DNA of 33,449 nt, from NCBI RefSeq assembly GCF_015645445.1, contig NZ_JADOGI010000115.1:1-33449 (forward strand), given 5' to 3'. This stretch comes from Nonomuraea cypriaca. Lineage in GTDB: Bacteria; Actinomycetota; Actinomycetes; Streptosporangiales; Streptosporangiaceae. The position numbers and the translations under genes are program-made. Positions within the stretch are counted from its first letter, which is position 1. Every line of letters starts with the position of its first letter. Shown here piece by piece: positions 32,510 to 33,449 of the stretch. The notes under the pieces are model-generated. The model saw only the letters and a list, made by a program, of their open reading frames with translations. It was not told the DNA's origin and ran no database searches.

Positions 32510-33376
32510 TCACCGGCGATCCGGCGCGCGCGCCGGAACCACCGCACGCCGGGTGGCTTCGCGATAGTCGCGAGGCGCCATGCCGTACGTCTCGTGAAAG
32601 AGTTTGCCGAAGTACGACTGGCCGGAGAAACCGCAGCGCTGGGCGATCTGGCCGATGCCCTCCGTCGTCGTGAGCAGCAGCAGGGCGGCGTGCTCCAGTC
32701 TGCGTCTGGCGATGAACGCGATCGGTGTGCATCCGTAGTGCCTGCGCATGGAGCGAGCCAGATGTCCCGAGCTCACGGCGGCCATCGCGAGCAGCCTCGG
32801 CAGCCCTTCGCGCAGGTTCTCCTCGCGGTTCATCGCGACGCAGGCCGACACCAGCCAGCCGGGCCGCTCGTCCACGGGCGTGCCGCCGGCGCGTTCCAGC
32901 ATCGGGATGACCGCTGTCCAGAGCCTGACCAGATCGAGAGCGCGGGGCACGCCGGAGTAGGCCCCCAGTACGCGGGCGAACTCCGCCGCGACCGGCCCGG
33001 CGGGATCGGCGCGCGCCAACGGCGGGAGGTCGCGCCGATCCCAATCCACCGTGCCCGCCAGCCCGGCGAGATCCGCGAAGGCATGCCAGCGCGCGCTCGC
33101 GAAGGCGATGTTGATGAAGCGCATCTCCTCGTCAGCCGTACCCGCGAACTCGTGCCGGTCGTGCGGCCGTACCAGGACCACGTCGCCCGCCCGTAGGGGC
33201 ATCTCCGTCTCGCCTACCCACTGCACGCCCGCCCCCGCGGTCACGAAGACGAACTCGTGGAAATCGGCGTGACTGTGCGGCTCGGGCCGGTCGCGGCGGC
33301 TGCCGGTCACCGGCACCAGAGCCGCGTGGTACGGCAGGCCGGCCGCGAAATCGACCCAGCGCAGAGTGGTCGGCAT
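32510..33376 (-). CDS. AraC-family transcriptional regulator with N-terminal cupin
   Basis: A 288-residue regulator. The N-terminal cupin sensor (about 15-95) reads EPHSHADFHEFVFVTAGAG and GDVVLVRPHDRHEF, a sugar-binding AraC type like RhaS or ChbR. The C-terminal double helix-turn-helix (about 185-275) contains LAMAAVSSGHLARSMRRHYG, then TPIAFIARRRLEHAALLLLT and IGQIAQRCGFSGQSYFGKLF, followed by YGMAPRDYRE. It should activate sugar genes, perhaps lying to the right of the window. The 70 bases upstream are AT-rich (ATTAATAGTTATG), suiting a promoter. It lies apart from the GntR operon. Confidence 0.9.
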   Translation of the reverse strand: MPTTLRWVDFAAGLPYHAALVPVTGSRRDRPEPHSHADFHEFVFVTAGAGVQWVGETEMPLRAGDVVLVRPHDRHEFAGTADEEMRFINIAFASARWHAFADLAGLAGTVDWDRRDLPPLARADPAGPVAAEFARVLGAYSGVPRALDLVRLWTAVIPMLERAGGTPVDERPGWLVSACVAMNREENLREGLPRLLAMAAVSSGHLARSMRRHYGCTPIAFIARRRLEHAALLLLTTTEGIGQIAQRCGFSGQSYFGKLFHETYGMAPRDYREATRRAVVPARAPDRR

Positions 33377-33449
33377 ATCAGGAAATTAATAGTTATGGAG
33401 CGGCGAATACTAGTAACTCTCGGCGCGGAGACCGAAGAATCCGTATCGA

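Noticed and set aside
1..33449. CRISPR arrays, tRNA or rRNA genes, phage integration sites, biosynthetic cores
   Set aside because: No regularly spaced repeats, cloverleaf sequences, rRNA-like text, integrase or assembly-line enzymes were seen by eye.

Overview
The window comes from a very GC-rich genome with actinomycete habits: GTG starts, chains of 1-8 bp gene overlaps, Tat and lipoprotein signals, IclR/GntR/AraC regulators, a DUF574-type methyltransferase, an I36-type secreted inhibitor, and a sugar importer without its own ATPase. A Streptosporangiales- or Streptomyces-like soil actinomycete fits best. The genus is inference only. I see no rRNA, tRNA, CRISPR array, integrase or intact transposase.

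Layout. (1) 1-5007 (+): a perfect 26-bp inverted repeat, then a secreted clan GH-A glycoside hydrolase and a secreted sulfatase, probably co-transcribed, that carry a similar C-terminal beta-sandwich module. (2) 5281-8476 (-): a compact gentisate operon (flavin monooxygenase, gentisate 1,2-dioxygenase, FAH-family hydrolase) with a divergent IclR regulator (8536-9318). (3) 9330-12730 (-): a four-gene SsuA/nitrate/taurine-type ABC importer with two different permeases, converging on iclR. (4) 13089-22333 (+): a GntR-controlled carbohydrate operon holding a FadR-type GntR, a DUF1537 four-carbon acid-sugar kinase, a beta-hydroxyacid dehydrogenase, an aldo/keto reductase, a CUT1 sugar importer and a GH127 beta-L-arabinofuranosidase-like enzyme. 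The promoter of gntR and the leader of the binding-protein gene share an unusual array of tandem 7-bp repeats that is probably the GntR operator. (5) 22654-25272 (-): a Tat-exported GH67 alpha-glucuronidase. (6) 25466-32300: an accessory stretch with a DUF574 methyltransferase, a class A beta-lactamase, a small methyltransferase, a secreted cupin, a quinone-oxidoreductase-like MDR, an I36 inhibitor, and at least three decayed genes. (7) 32510-33376 (-): an AraC regulator.

How it works together. Regions 1, 4 and 5 suggest breakdown of plant or other complex, partly sulfated, polysaccharides: exported enzymes release acidic and arabinose-containing oligosaccharides, and the CUT1 importer brings them in for GH127. 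The most interesting unit is region 4. It joins a furanosidase and its importer to tetronate-type enzymes (dehydrogenase plus DUF1537 kinase), but the isomerase and decarboxylase of the known tetronate routes are absent. Region 2 should convert a hydroxybenzoate to gentisate and open its ring, and region 3 is a plausible uptake system for its substrate.
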